Shown here: in pieces, positions 7,631 through 15,336 of the stretch
How positions within the stretch are numbered: position 1 is the stretch's first letter
Layout of the letters: the number at the start of each line of letters is the position of its first letter
Source: Bacteroidetes bacterium UBA7368
Lineage (GTDB): Bacteria; Bacteroidota; Rhodothermia; Rhodothermales; UBA10348
Length of the DNA: 18,870 nt
NCBI GenBank assembly: GCA_002469915.1
Contig: DKOG01000071.1
Location: 1 to 18,870, forward strand
Reading direction: 5' to 3'
Program-made: the position numbers and the translations under genes
The notes under the pieces: generated by a model
What the model was told of the DNA's origin: nothing
The model's input: only the letters and a program-made list of their open reading frames with translations
Databases searched by the model: none

Positions 7631-8417
7631 TGTGGTCTAGGGTCTCTCCAGCAGATCCGGCCCCAAATAGAGCAAAATCATATTTACAGGGATCAAGCGC
7701 ACAAAGTGCGCGGCAGTTTTCTGTTAGCTCAATCGCTGCTTTCCAGTCATTCGACTTTCGACTAAGTAGTCCCACGGCTCGTGCTTGGGTACCGGAATGC
7801 ACATCGAGGGGAAGAATCAGGTCCTCAGTGCGAATTTGCTTCCAGAGCCCCATATCAACAGGTCCGGAGCGGACCATCCAGCGCAGGTACATATTCCATC
7901 GTTTGCAGGCGGAGCCAGTTGAGGGACGCGCCAAATGCTTTCTGATTCGCGCGGGTTGTCCGGGGACGTGATTAAAAAGTTGATCTGCGAGATGCTGGAT
8001 GCCGCCTTTAATCGGCTCATCTCCCGTAGCACCCGCTACAAACACCGATTCAAGGGTTTGTTTAGCGGTAAGAGCTTGTAAGGAGAGAATGAGGCCTTCC
8101 AAGTCTGAGGAATTGAATGTCCGATGGACAAACCCATCGATTCGGTCTCTTTTCTGAATCGAATAGCTTGAGATAAAATCAGCGGGACGAAAGTCCATTC
8201 TCTCGCACAGGTCTCCTAGCTTTGCTAGCATGATGTCTCGTCGGCCCCAAGCGAGCAAGGCAGCAAAAAGGCCAATTATTTCCCGGTCACGAGGATCCTC
8301 AAATCCATGCGGGATGGAAATGGGGTCATCCTGAATAAACGTTGCCTGTTCAAATCTAGTTGCTATCGGATCTAGGTACGACCGGAGTTGTGCGATGCGA
8401 TGGGATTCAATTAGCAA
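7623..8417 (-). CDS. TIGR02757 (DUF2400) family protein, unknown function
   Basis: A 264-residue protein of the uncharacterised TIGR02757 family. Characteristic segments are DPISIPHGFEDPRDREIIGLFAALLAWG (about residues 30-57), KRWNMYLRWMVRSGPVDMGLWK (about 169-190), the LPLDVHSGTQARAVGLL block (about 200-216) and the C-terminal DPCKYDFALFGAG. The overall helical character recalls HhH-GPD DNA glycosylases, but I see no clear catalytic residue and no iron-sulfur cysteine cluster, so I assign no activity. Its ATG at 8417 lies inside the end of the upstream dehydratase gene, an 11-base overlap suggesting translational coupling. It ends against the flavin reductase gene with an eight-base overlap of stops. 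Confidence 0.88.
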   Translation of the reverse strand: MLIESHRIAQLRSYLDPIATRFEQATFIQDDPISIPHGFEDPRDREIIGLFAALLAWGRRDIMLAKLGDLCERMDFRPADFISSYSIQKRDRIDGFVHRTFNSSDLEGLILSLQALTAKQTLESVFVAGATGDEPIKGGIQHLADQLFNHVPGQPARIRKHLARPSTGSACKRWNMYLRWMVRSGPVDMGLWKQIRTEDLILPLDVHSGTQARAVGLLSRKSNDWKAAIELTENCRALCALDPCKYDFALFGAGSAGETLDHII

Positions 8418-9423
8418 GGTATTTTTGGAATAACGTCAGTGCCGATGCTAGATCAACATTTCCGCCGCTAATGATGACGCCTACTTTAGCACCTTTTACA
8501 TCTACTTTCCCTCCCATGACACCTGCCGTAGACATGGCTCCGGTTGGTTCAACTATCATTTTGGTTCGATTCCAAAGCAAATCCATGGCTTCAACAATCT
8601 CTTGGTCCTCGACCGTAATCATGTCGTCTACATGGGCCATTACAAGAGGGAAGGTGATTTTTCCGAGATAGGGTGTTCTGGCCCCATCAGCAATCGTATC
8701 TGGATTGGCAACCGTTTGAAGCGTTCCTGAACGGAATGACCGGGTAGCGTCGTCGCCGGCGGCCGGCTCAACGCCGATCACTTTACAGGATGGTTGAAGA
8801 GCCTTCGCAGCAATAGCAGATCCTGATAGTAAGCCAGCACCACCGCAGGGGACAAACACGTAATCTAGGTCAGCTACGTCTGAAAGTAATTCTAAGGCGA
8901 CAGTCCCTTGACCTGCTACAACGTGCGGGTGGTCATATGGGGGAATAATAGTCATACCACGTTCTGCCGCAATTTTTCCGGCGAGTTCCTCTCTGACGAC
9001 GGAATGTTTGTCGTAGGTGATAACCTCGGCGCCGTAGGCCTTGGTTGCTCTGAGTTTAATCGCTGGCGCATCATTAGGCATTACAATAGTCGTCTCTATA
9101 CCAAGGAGAGTCCCCGATAAAGCGATGGCTTGTGCATGATTTCCAGAGGAATAGGTTAACACTCCAGCCTGCCGTTGGTCCTTCGTTAGTCTACTCAGCG
9201 CGTTGAAGGCACCTCTAAACTTGAAAGCCCCGGTACGTTGAAAATTTTCAGGCTTTATATATACGTCTGCATTTGTTGCTTCGTTGACCGACTTAGAGGT
9301 AACAATGGACGTTCGCCTAGCGTGTGACCGAATCAATTCAGCTGCGGAGAGGATATCCTCAAAAACAACAGGAGCGCGGCGCGAATCATTATTCGCACCG
9401 CGCTCTTCCTGGGTAGTATGCAT
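8407..9423 (-). CDS. Threonine dehydratase-like PLP enzyme (threonine/serine ammonia-lyase)
   Basis: A fold-type II PLP enzyme expected to deaminate L-threonine or L-serine to the 2-oxo acid and ammonia in the cytosol. The PLP lysine lies in RTGAFKFRGA (K68 counted from this ATG), the substrate loop is SSGNHAQ (92-98), and the phosphate-binding loop reads PCGGAGLLSG where GGGGL is usual. A SGGN motif near the C-terminus holds the pyridine nitrogen. At about 338 residues it lacks the C-terminal ACT domain of biosynthetic IlvA, so it resembles catabolic TdcB or serine racemase. The frame also allows a TTG start two codons upstream (9429); I prefer ATG 9423, though neither has a Shine-Dalgarno. 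A 15-bp terminator-like hairpin lies inside the first 20 codons. The last 11 bases overlap the TIGR02757 start. Confidence 0.9.
   Translation of the reverse strand: MHTTQEERGANNDSRRAPVVFEDILSAAELIRSHARRTSIVTSKSVNEATNADVYIKPENFQRTGAFKFRGAFNALSRLTKDQRQAGVLTYSSGNHAQAIALSGTLLGIETTIVMPNDAPAIKLRATKAYGAEVITYDKHSVVREELAGKIAAERGMTIIPPYDHPHVVAGQGTVALELLSDVADLDYVFVPCGGAGLLSGSAIAAKALQPSCKVIGVEPAAGDDATRSFRSGTLQTVANPDTIADGARTPYLGKITFPLVMAHVDDMITVEDQEIVEAMDLLWNRTKMIVEPTGAMSTAGVMGGKVDVKGAKVGVIISGGNVDLASALTLFQKYLAN
9361..9405 (-). promoter_or_regulatory. Terminator-like hairpin inside the 5' coding region of the dehydratase gene (candidate attenuator)
   Basis: Reading the minus strand, the arm at 9405-9391 pairs with 9386-9372 over 15 consecutive positions across a four-base loop (9390-9387). 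The single non-Watson-Crick position is a U-G pair in minus-strand RNA but a C-A clash in the other orientation. A T-rich stretch containing five consecutive Ts (9365-9361) follows within six bases. The shape is that of an intrinsic terminator placed about 6-17 codons after the start. It could attenuate transcription or affect initiation; function is untested. Confidence 0.5.
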
Positions 9424-9474
9424 ATTCAAGCTACAGTGACAGGTACTTCAGGTAGAGAGAACCCGAAGATAGGA

Positions 9475-9792
9475 TCATTTAGCTTCAGTTTCGACTTCCT
9501 CAACCTCGACGTCGGTGACATCTGGATGCTCACGTTCAATTACGATATCGACATCTGAGACTAGCGCGGCCAATGCTCCGACAGCTGCGAGAGTAGGCAT
9601 TATAAAAATGGCTGCTGTTGCACCACCCACTCCGATAGACAATGGAATTTCCATCAGGGTTCGATCATCCTTTCGGATTTGGAGGCTGCGTGCGTTGCCT
9701 TCCTCAATGAGTTCTTTCACTTTGTCAACAAGCTGATTGCCTTTGACTTTCATTTCTTCCATCGTTACGCGCACTTTTTCTTTATCAACCAT
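9475..9792 (-). CDS. DUF4342 domain protein
   Basis: A 105-residue protein that matches the DUF4342 pattern: a charged N-terminal helix (KGNQLVDKVKELIEEGNARSLQI, about residues 17-39), a short strand ending in LMEIPLSIGVGG, then a hydrophobic stretch (about 55-78) and a short acidic tail. The hydrophobic part is long enough for one membrane segment or amphipathic hairpin. An ATG at 9816 would add eight residues, but I chose 9792 because GAGG stands about eight bases upstream. The function of this family is unknown; members are often small proteins found beside UBA-like or stress genes. It is divergent from the first pilin gene and lies 45-51 bases before the dehydratase on the same strand, so cotranscription is possible. 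Confidence 0.8.
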   Translation of the reverse strand: MVDKEKVRVTMEEMKVKGNQLVDKVKELIEEGNARSLQIRKDDRTLMEIPLSIGVGGATAAIFIMPTLAAVGALAALVSDVDIVIEREHPDVTDVEVEEVETEAK

Positions 9793-10047
9793 GGTTTGGC
9801 CTCGATTTAAAATCATCGTTTGGAATACTAGTTAACGTTATTACGCATGGTTGAACGGGGTGTTGCGCCAAAGAGGCAAGGTTTTGTCGCGCACATGCGG
9901 GAATTCAGATATACCAAATAATATTTTTCGGATTTATTTCTTAAGACTGGAGTGCGGTTGTCGATACAGCAAGCAGAACGAATTTTCCGAACGAAGTGCG
10001 TTCTACCACAATAACTGACTTAACCAAACAACCAAGGAGATTTACCA
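9793..10047. promoter_or_regulatory. Divergent intergenic region between the DUF4342 gene and the first pilin gene
   Basis: This 255-base AT-rich gap must hold promoters for both directions. Seen: an 8-bp palindrome TAACGTTA at 9833-9840; a weak -35/-10-like pair (TTGTCG at 9884 and GATATA at 9908, 18 bases apart) facing the pilin; an inverted repeat AGAACG (9975-9980) with CGTTCT (9999-10004); and a strong Shine-Dalgarno AAGGAGA at 10034-10040, seven bases before the pilin ATG. No sigma-54 type -24/-12 site was found. The promoter guess is weak; the ribosome binding site is secure. Confidence 0.4.
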
Positions 10048-10494
10048 ATGGGTCAGCAGCAACTTTTACTTCTCGTACTCGGTATCGTAATCGTCGGTTT
10101 AGCCGTCGTAGTAGGTATCCAGGCTTTTTCTGAAAACATGAAGAAAACCAATGCGGATGCACTCGTCAATGATGCTATTCGTATTGCGGCCGATGCTCAG
10201 GCATGGAAACTTAAACCAGCAGCATTCGGCGGCGGCTCTTCAGCTACCAACTGGACCGGTCTAGATTTCGGTCAGATTGGCTATCCAGATGGCGAGCAGG
10301 GTTTGAATCCTCATCTTGCAATAGCAGGTGAATACGAAAACTTGAACGGCGTTTACGCGCTTTCCGGTCAAGCTACAACAGATCTTGTTGTGACTGCCTA
10401 TGGGTACGAAGCCGACGGAACGACAGTCTTGAATACTGTTACAGTAACGATTGATGGAACGTCTTCAGCAGATATTTCAACCGAGATTAATTAA
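10048..10494 (+). CDS. Pilin-like protein 1 with MGQQQLLLL N-terminus (probable major subunit)
   Basis: A 148-residue protein with pilin architecture: an uninterrupted hydrophobic helix from residue 6 to about 27, then an amphipathic continuation (AFSENMKKTNADALVNDAIRIAADAQAWK, about 26-54), a Gly/Ser-rich turn, and a C-terminal domain rich in Thr, Val and Gly likely to be beta-sheet (about 85-148). It lacks the usual prepilin leader: Gly2 is the only plausible -1 residue, giving mature QQQLL with Leu rather than Glu at +5. A strong AAGGAG site and a strong terminator close behind suggest abundant, separate expression, as for a major subunit. It has no cysteines for the disulfide loop of type IVa pilins. 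The paralogue downstream and the pilC/pilB genes support a filament role. Confidence 0.75.
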   Translation: MGQQQLLLLVLGIVIVGLAVVVGIQAFSENMKKTNADALVNDAIRIAADAQAWKLKPAAFGGGSSATNWTGLDFGQIGYPDGEQGLNPHLAIAGEYENLNGVYALSGQATTDLVVTAYGYEADGTTVLNTVTVTIDGTSSADISTEIN

Positions 10495-10515
10495 TCCGGA
10501 TAATATCTGAGTCTC

Positions 10516-10533
10516 TGATAACTAGCGTTATCA
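10516..10533 (+). other. Small 7-bp hairpin between pilin 1 and its terminator
   Basis: TGATAAC (10516-10522) and GTTATCA (10527-10533) are perfect inverted repeats with a TAGC loop. The element sits in the 3' untranslated part of the pilin message, 13 bases before the terminator stem. It may stabilise the mRNA; this is inference. Confidence 0.35.
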
Positions 10534-10545
10534 AAGAAAGATTTT

Positions 10546-10586
10546 AAGCTGAGGGGTCTGCGTAAGCAGACCCCTCAGCTTTTTTT
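10546..10586 (+). terminator. Strong Rho-independent terminator between the two pilin genes
   Basis: A perfect 16-bp stem (10546-10561 with 10566-10581) closed by a GTAA tetraloop, which is of the stable GNRA class, followed by seven Ts (10580-10586). It should end most transcripts that start before pilin 1. Downstream pilin 2, pilC and pilB would then be expressed from read-through or from a separate promoter in the 93 bases before 10680. Confidence 0.93.
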
Positions 10587-10679
10587 GTGTAATTGAATCT
10601 GTTAAGAACCTAGAACCACCGCCGATACAGAATACATGGGGCATCACGCCTTTATTTCTATTCACTAACCATCGAGCAG

Positions 10680-11090
10680 ATGGGACAGCAACAACTTTTA
10701 CTACTTGTAATGGGCATCATTGTCGCGGCAGTGGCAGTTTTGGTTGGGATTACAGCATTTTTCGAAAAAATGAAGCAGTTCGAAGCGGACAATCTGATCA
10801 GTAGAAACCTGGAGATTGCTACATCAGCTGTTTATTGGAAAACAAAAAAAGACCCGTTTGCTGGTGGTAACGCCAGCTATGCTGGGTTAGGTACTGACGG
10901 ACTGCCTCGATTACACATGGAAGCCGAAACGCACCATGCTAAGTATGAGATTACCAGTGTTACCGCTTCTGCAGTAGTCATTACTGGCAATAGCACCAGG
11001 TATCCAGATATCGGCGTTCGCACTTGGCTTCAAGACTACTCTATTGATTCTACGGACATTAATTACACGGGAGCCTATACCGTCGAATAG
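10680..11090 (+). CDS. Pilin-like protein 2 with MGQQQLLLL N-terminus (probable minor subunit)
   Basis: A 136-residue paralogue of pilin-like protein 1. The first nine residues are identical, and the hydrophobic helix (6 to about 27) and following amphipathic helix (EKMKQFEADNLISRNLEIA, about 29-47) align without gaps; the C-terminal domains diverge. As in the first protein, the only possible leader is Met-Gly and there is no Glu at +5. The conserved W, K and GG positions around residues 53-63 are shared by both. No Shine-Dalgarno precedes this ATG, in contrast to pilin 1, and it is grouped with pilC 11 bases downstream, suggesting lower expression as a minor pilin or initiator. The paired N-termini argue that the MGQQQ sequence is functional rather than a start-site error. 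Confidence 0.72.
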   Translation: MGQQQLLLLVMGIIVAAVAVLVGITAFFEKMKQFEADNLISRNLEIATSAVYWKTKKDPFAGGNASYAGLGTDGLPRLHMEAETHHAKYEITSVTASAVVITGNSTRYPDIGVRTWLQDYSIDSTDINYTGAYTVE

Positions 11091-11101
11091 TCGAGGCAAC
11101 A

Positions 11102-12454
11102 ATGGCAGTCAAAGAATTCAGATTTAACGGTATTAGCCAGGCAGGGCAACCGGTCCAAGGAACGGTATTTGCACCTAGCTCAAAGGTTGCCAAGAAGCGA
11201 GTAGAATCGTTGGCTGAGCGCCATTCCTTTCGCACGCGAGATATTGAGCAACGCCAGACCTTTCTGTATAAGGTGAGGCATCTCAATGGGAAAGTGATCC
11301 AAGGTGAGCAGAAATCATTTTCCGAAGAAGAACTACGTATTGCGCTCACCAAAATGGGTCTTGAAGTACTCAAGGTTCAAAAAAAGCTATTTGAGATTCA
11401 GCGCAAACCTCCTCAGAATGACTTGATTATGTTTGTGCGTTTGTCTGCCAACCTTTTAAAAGAGAAGCTTCCTTTTGATGAAGTACTCAACTTGTTGGTG
11501 GCTGATGTCTCATCAAACAGTCTCAAACAGGTCATACGTGATTTGAATGCGGACTTGAAAGGAGGAATGGAAGCGCAACAGGCTTTCATGAAACAGCAAC
11601 ATATGCTAGGCAAATTTACTGCCTATATGCTCGGAATAGCATCACAGACTGGAAACATGTCTGAGATCTATGAAGCAACTGCTCGCTTCCTGGAACGCCA
11701 AAATGAGTTCCGAAAAAGTATTAAGAGTGCTATGATTACACCAGTAATCACGTTGCTAATTTTGATGGCTGCATTCGTTTTTTATGTCTGGTACATCTTT
11801 CCTCAGACCGCTGGGTTATTTGAAAATTTCGGCATTGAATTGCCGCCTATGACTCAGAAAACGCTCGACTTTTCTAAATGGATGGACAACAATTATGGAT
11901 GGGTTTTTCTGTACTGTGTCGCTGTTTTTGGAGGGGTATCCGCCTTTCTGAAATCGGAAAAAGGTACGTTTATAATGCATCGATATATGATCAGAATACC
12001 TGTTATTGGAGGATTGCTCCTCAAGCTGAATATTGAGATTTTCTGTCGTGTATTTGCGGTCTTGTATTCGGGAAGCGGCGATAATATCTCAGTTATTAAA
12101 ATTGCCGCAGAAGCGAGTGGAAACAAGTATATCGAACATAAAGTCAAGACGGTAACTATACCCATGATGGTCGCTCAGGGAGTAGATCTGGTCAAAGCCA
12201 TGGAATCGTCTGGAGTATTCACTCCGATGGCGTTAGCACGGTTTAGAAGTGGTTCGGAGACCGGTAATGTTCGAACCAGTGCTCGCCAGATGGCAGACTA
12301 TTATGAGAATGAAACATCCCTGAAACTGAACTCGGTTGTAGAGATGATCCAGACGGGAGTGGCACTAATCATTACCGTCGCGATTATGGCATTGACCATA
12401 CTTTCTTCAGAATTGGCTTTGGTTTCTCCATCTGCGACCGATTTCATGAACTAA
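11102..12454 (+). CDS. PilC/GspF-type inner-membrane platform protein
   Basis: A 450-residue polytopic protein that would anchor the assembly ATPase in type IV pilus or type II secretion systems. Two GspF-F domains are present (about 106-234 and 308-445). Each carries the family's small-residue motif, seen as IASQTGNMSEIYEA (179-192) and SGSETGNVRTSA (383-394). Membrane segments are at about 212-234, 264-283 and 418-438. The N-terminus is unusual: two tandem copies of the short GspF leader motif (F/Y-x-a-x-G-x-v-x-G-x2) at about 5-48 and 53-95, where the family normally has one. Start: GAGG lies six bases before the ATG. It follows pilin 2 by 11 bases and precedes the ATPase by 22 bases, consistent with one operon. 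Confidence 0.9.
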   Translation: MAVKEFRFNGISQAGQPVQGTVFAPSSKVAKKRVESLAERHSFRTRDIEQRQTFLYKVRHLNGKVIQGEQKSFSEEELRIALTKMGLEVLKVQKKLFEIQRKPPQNDLIMFVRLSANLLKEKLPFDEVLNLLVADVSSNSLKQVIRDLNADLKGGMEAQQAFMKQQHMLGKFTAYMLGIASQTGNMSEIYEATARFLERQNEFRKSIKSAMITPVITLLILMAAFVFYVWYIFPQTAGLFENFGIELPPMTQKTLDFSKWMDNNYGWVFLYCVAVFGGVSAFLKSEKGTFIMHRYMIRIPVIGGLLLKLNIEIFCRVFAVLYSGSGDNISVIKIAAEASGNKYIEHKVKTVTIPMMVAQGVDLVKAMESSGVFTPMALARFRSGSETGNVRTSARQMADYYENETSLKLNSVVEMIQTGVALIITVAIMALTILSSELALVSPSATDFMN

Positions 12455-12476
12455 GGGGACGATACAAACTCCAATC

Positions 12477-15331
12477 ATGTCAAAAAAACTGTTCAACATA
12501 GCGCGTTTCCGCACTGCGGGTGGATCTAACCACTCCGCAGAAGGGACTTCTGGAATTCAGAAGGATCAGGGGAAACTAGTAGAGCAGGCATTTGGTGAAC
12601 TGAGTGCGATGTCCTTGGACGAAATGTCCGATGCGCTTCGATTGCTTGAAGGTGGATCGAAAGAAGCATCAGAGCTAAAAACGTGTACCCTGGAAGAGAT
12701 TTACGGCACTGCGCTCGCTGACGTGGATTCGGAATCAGAATTTAATCAGGTTGAGCAGCAAGACGCTTATGATCTGATACAGGATTCTGAAGCCAATTTA
12801 TCTCAGTTAGTGGATGATCAGCTTCTGAATGAGATCGTTGACGACCACATGGTCTCGGATTCACGTGCAGATGTCAACACGCGTCCTGCATTTGGTCATT
12901 CTGGAGATTTGGATGCTCCCATATCGGGTGTAGTAAAAGACGAAATAGCCCTAGCTCTGCTTGAGTCAGACGTGGTAACCATGTCTCAAGTGTTCGATTC
13001 CATTCGGCACCGCGAAGCAGGTGTAGACTTATGGCGCGTTCTCTGCGCACATCCAGAAACGGACGAGGTACAGGTTCAAGCGGCTGTAGCCGAACAACAA
13101 GGCTATACATTTCAGCCGGACCTGGATACACCGCCAACGCGCGATTTTTTCGATACCGTCCTGAAAGCAATGGACGTCACCGATGCAGCACGATTGTTGT
13201 CAGCTGGGTTGGTACCCGTGATATTGGAACTGAATGAGGCCCTGGATCAGTATTCGATGGTGGTTCTTTCCAGTGATCCGCTAAATTTAAAAGTACAGGC
13301 CGCCCTATTGGCGTGTCCTGTTTTGGTAGAGTGTCGTTTCTCACCTTCCCAGGTCATTTACAAATCGCTGGAATTAGGCGTTGCTTGGTGTGGGGAGAAA
13401 GGACAAGAGGTTGAGCAATTTGAAGCGACTGCGGTTACTGAGATTAATTTCGATCTTGAAGTTGACGAAGGAGAATACGTCGAAGTTCAAGCTGAGAGCG
13501 TTGCTCCACTTGATCCCGTTGAGGTTTCTGAGCTTGAACGACGTATTCGTAAGGATCGAGTAGTTAGGAGCTTGATCGCTGAGCAGGTCGTAACAGAAGC
13601 AGATGTTTCTGAAGCCATCGTATTGCTCGACCAGCAAGGAGGCAATACTACGCTCTGGAGAATCCTAGCGGATTTAAAATCTGTCAATCGAGAAGAAATC
13701 TATGAAGCGGCAGCCAAAGTGTATGCCTTCAAGATTGAGGCCATTTCTGAACATCGACCTGACCATGACTTCGTTCGTTTGACGATGGATACGCTTGCGG
13801 ATACGCACCGTGAGGAGATGATGGAAATGTTGCTTGTACCCTTTGAGCATTCTATCGACTTTGAAACAGGAACCGGTCGTATCATTTTCATTACTCCCGA
13901 TCCGACAAACCCAGACGTAAATAAACTCGTTCACGAGTTAGACTTGGGGCGCTTCGAGTTGCGCTATGCCTCGGAGTCCGCGATTTTAAGCCTTTTAGAC
14001 GAGATTTTTCCGAGAAAGAACGAATTTCTCGAGCGAATGACCGAAGACACAGATGCCTTTGATCTGGGTATGTCTTATGACGAGGGTGAAGATGAACTTG
14101 ATGAGGATGCTCTTGAAGCAGAAATCAGTCGTTCTAAGCTGATCAACCTTTTTGAGGCTTCTCTTGTAGAGTCGGTAAGGCAAGGAGCTTCGGATATTCA
14201 CTTGTTTCCAAATCCCAATCGGCAAGTGGAAATTCACTTCCGCACGGATGGTCGATTGAAAAAGTGGCACACCGAAGACAAAGTTCATCCGGAAGCATTT
14301 TTAGCCGTAGTTAAGGACAACTCGACCAACGTGGATCGGTTTGAACGAGACTCCGCTCAAGATGGCTTCATTCAGAGAGACATTGATGGTGCATTGATTC
14401 GATTTCGTGTATCGATTCTGCCCATTGCCTCTGCGAATCAGGATATGAGAGCCGAAAGTATAGTCATCCGTATTTTGGATGATCGGAAAGTGTTGACTGA
14501 CATTACTAAACTGGGGATGCTCGATGTAGCCCTGGATCGATTCAACCAAGCCATCCGGCAGCCTCACGGCATGTTGATTCTGACCGGCCCAACGGGTTCA
14601 GGTAAGAGTACAACGCTCGTCGCGGCACTGCATCAGGTAGTTACACCGGAAGTGAATGTGTTGACCGTGGAGGACCCTGTTGAGTACATCATTAAAGGCG
14701 TCCGCCAGATTAAGCTCAGCAATAAACTAGATCTTAAGGTGCTCTGCGCGCCATTCTACGCCATGACCCAGACATCGTCATGGTTGGGGAGATGCGTGAC
14801 AAACACACGGCTGAATTAGCTATTAAACTGGCTAATACGGGACATCTCACCTTTTCTACGTTGCATACAAATGATGCTCCTGCAGCGGTGAGTCGTCTGT
14901 ATAAAATGGGCGTTGAACCCTTTCTCATCGCTTATGCCATTAACCTAGTTGTGGCCCAGAGATTGATCCGAGAAGTATGCTCAGAGTGTAAAGAAATTGA
15001 TCATGATCCCGATCCTGTACTACTCAAATCACTTGGGTTTAGCGAGGAAGAAATCTCCAAAACGACTTTTTACACAGCCCAACTAGGCGCTGCCTGTCCA
15101 AAATGTAATGGCAATGGCTACAAGGGACGTCGAGCTGTCTGTGAAACACTGTACTTCACGCGCGAGATTCGCAATATGATTGCCGAATCAGCGGAAGCAA
15201 TAGATGAAGATTCGATTCGAGATCAGGCCATCGCCGATGGCATGTTAACACTAGCTGATTCTGCCCGTGTGCTCGTCTCAATGGGTGTTACGACAGCCGA
15301 AGAAATGCTCCGCGTAACGGCCTCTCACTAA
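12477..15331 (+). CDS. PilB/GspE-type assembly ATPase, interrupted by an apparent one-base deletion
   Basis: A secretion/assembly ATPase that would power filament extension at the inner membrane. The first frame runs 12477-14819 (780 codons), the second continues to 15331; joining them at 14738 gives about 951 residues. First frame: an acidic N-terminal region, two related MshEN-like domains (about 155-300 and 355-515), then the ATPase core with ASDIHLFP (571-578), Walker A GPTGSGKST (704-712, K710) and VEDPVEY (731-737). After residue 754 the first frame loses family similarity; the other frame resumes with ALRAILRHDPDIVMVGEMRD (Walker B), the His box LTFSTLHTNDAP, and two Cys pairs (CSEC, CPKC) of the zinc site. 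One missing G in AAGG at 14736-14739 explains it. Without repair the product lacks Walker B. Sequencing error or a real mutation cannot be distinguished here. The gene converges on the aminotransferase with a five-base gap. Confidence 0.9.
14733..14741 (+). other. Frameshift point in the assembly ATPase gene
   Basis: In the first frame the codons are CTT AAG GTG; family similarity requires CTT AAG GGT GCT, so one G appears missing at 14738-14739. The second frame has a TAA at 14735-14737 just before this point, which narrows the crossover to these few bases. The heptamer is not a classical X-XXY-YYZ slippery sequence, so programmed slippage is unlikely and an indel is the simplest reading. 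Confidence 0.85.
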
Positions 15332-15336
15332 GGCGT

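Noticed and set aside
9841-10047. Sigma-54 type promoter before the first pilin gene, as in many pilA genes
   Set aside because: No TGGCAC-N5-TTGC-like sequence with the invariant GG and GC could be found.
14733-14739. Programmed -1 ribosomal frameshift signal in the ATPase gene
   Set aside because: The bases do not allow tRNA re-pairing in the shifted frame, no slippery heptamer is present, and a TAA sits in the shifted frame at 14735-14737. A one-base indel is simpler.
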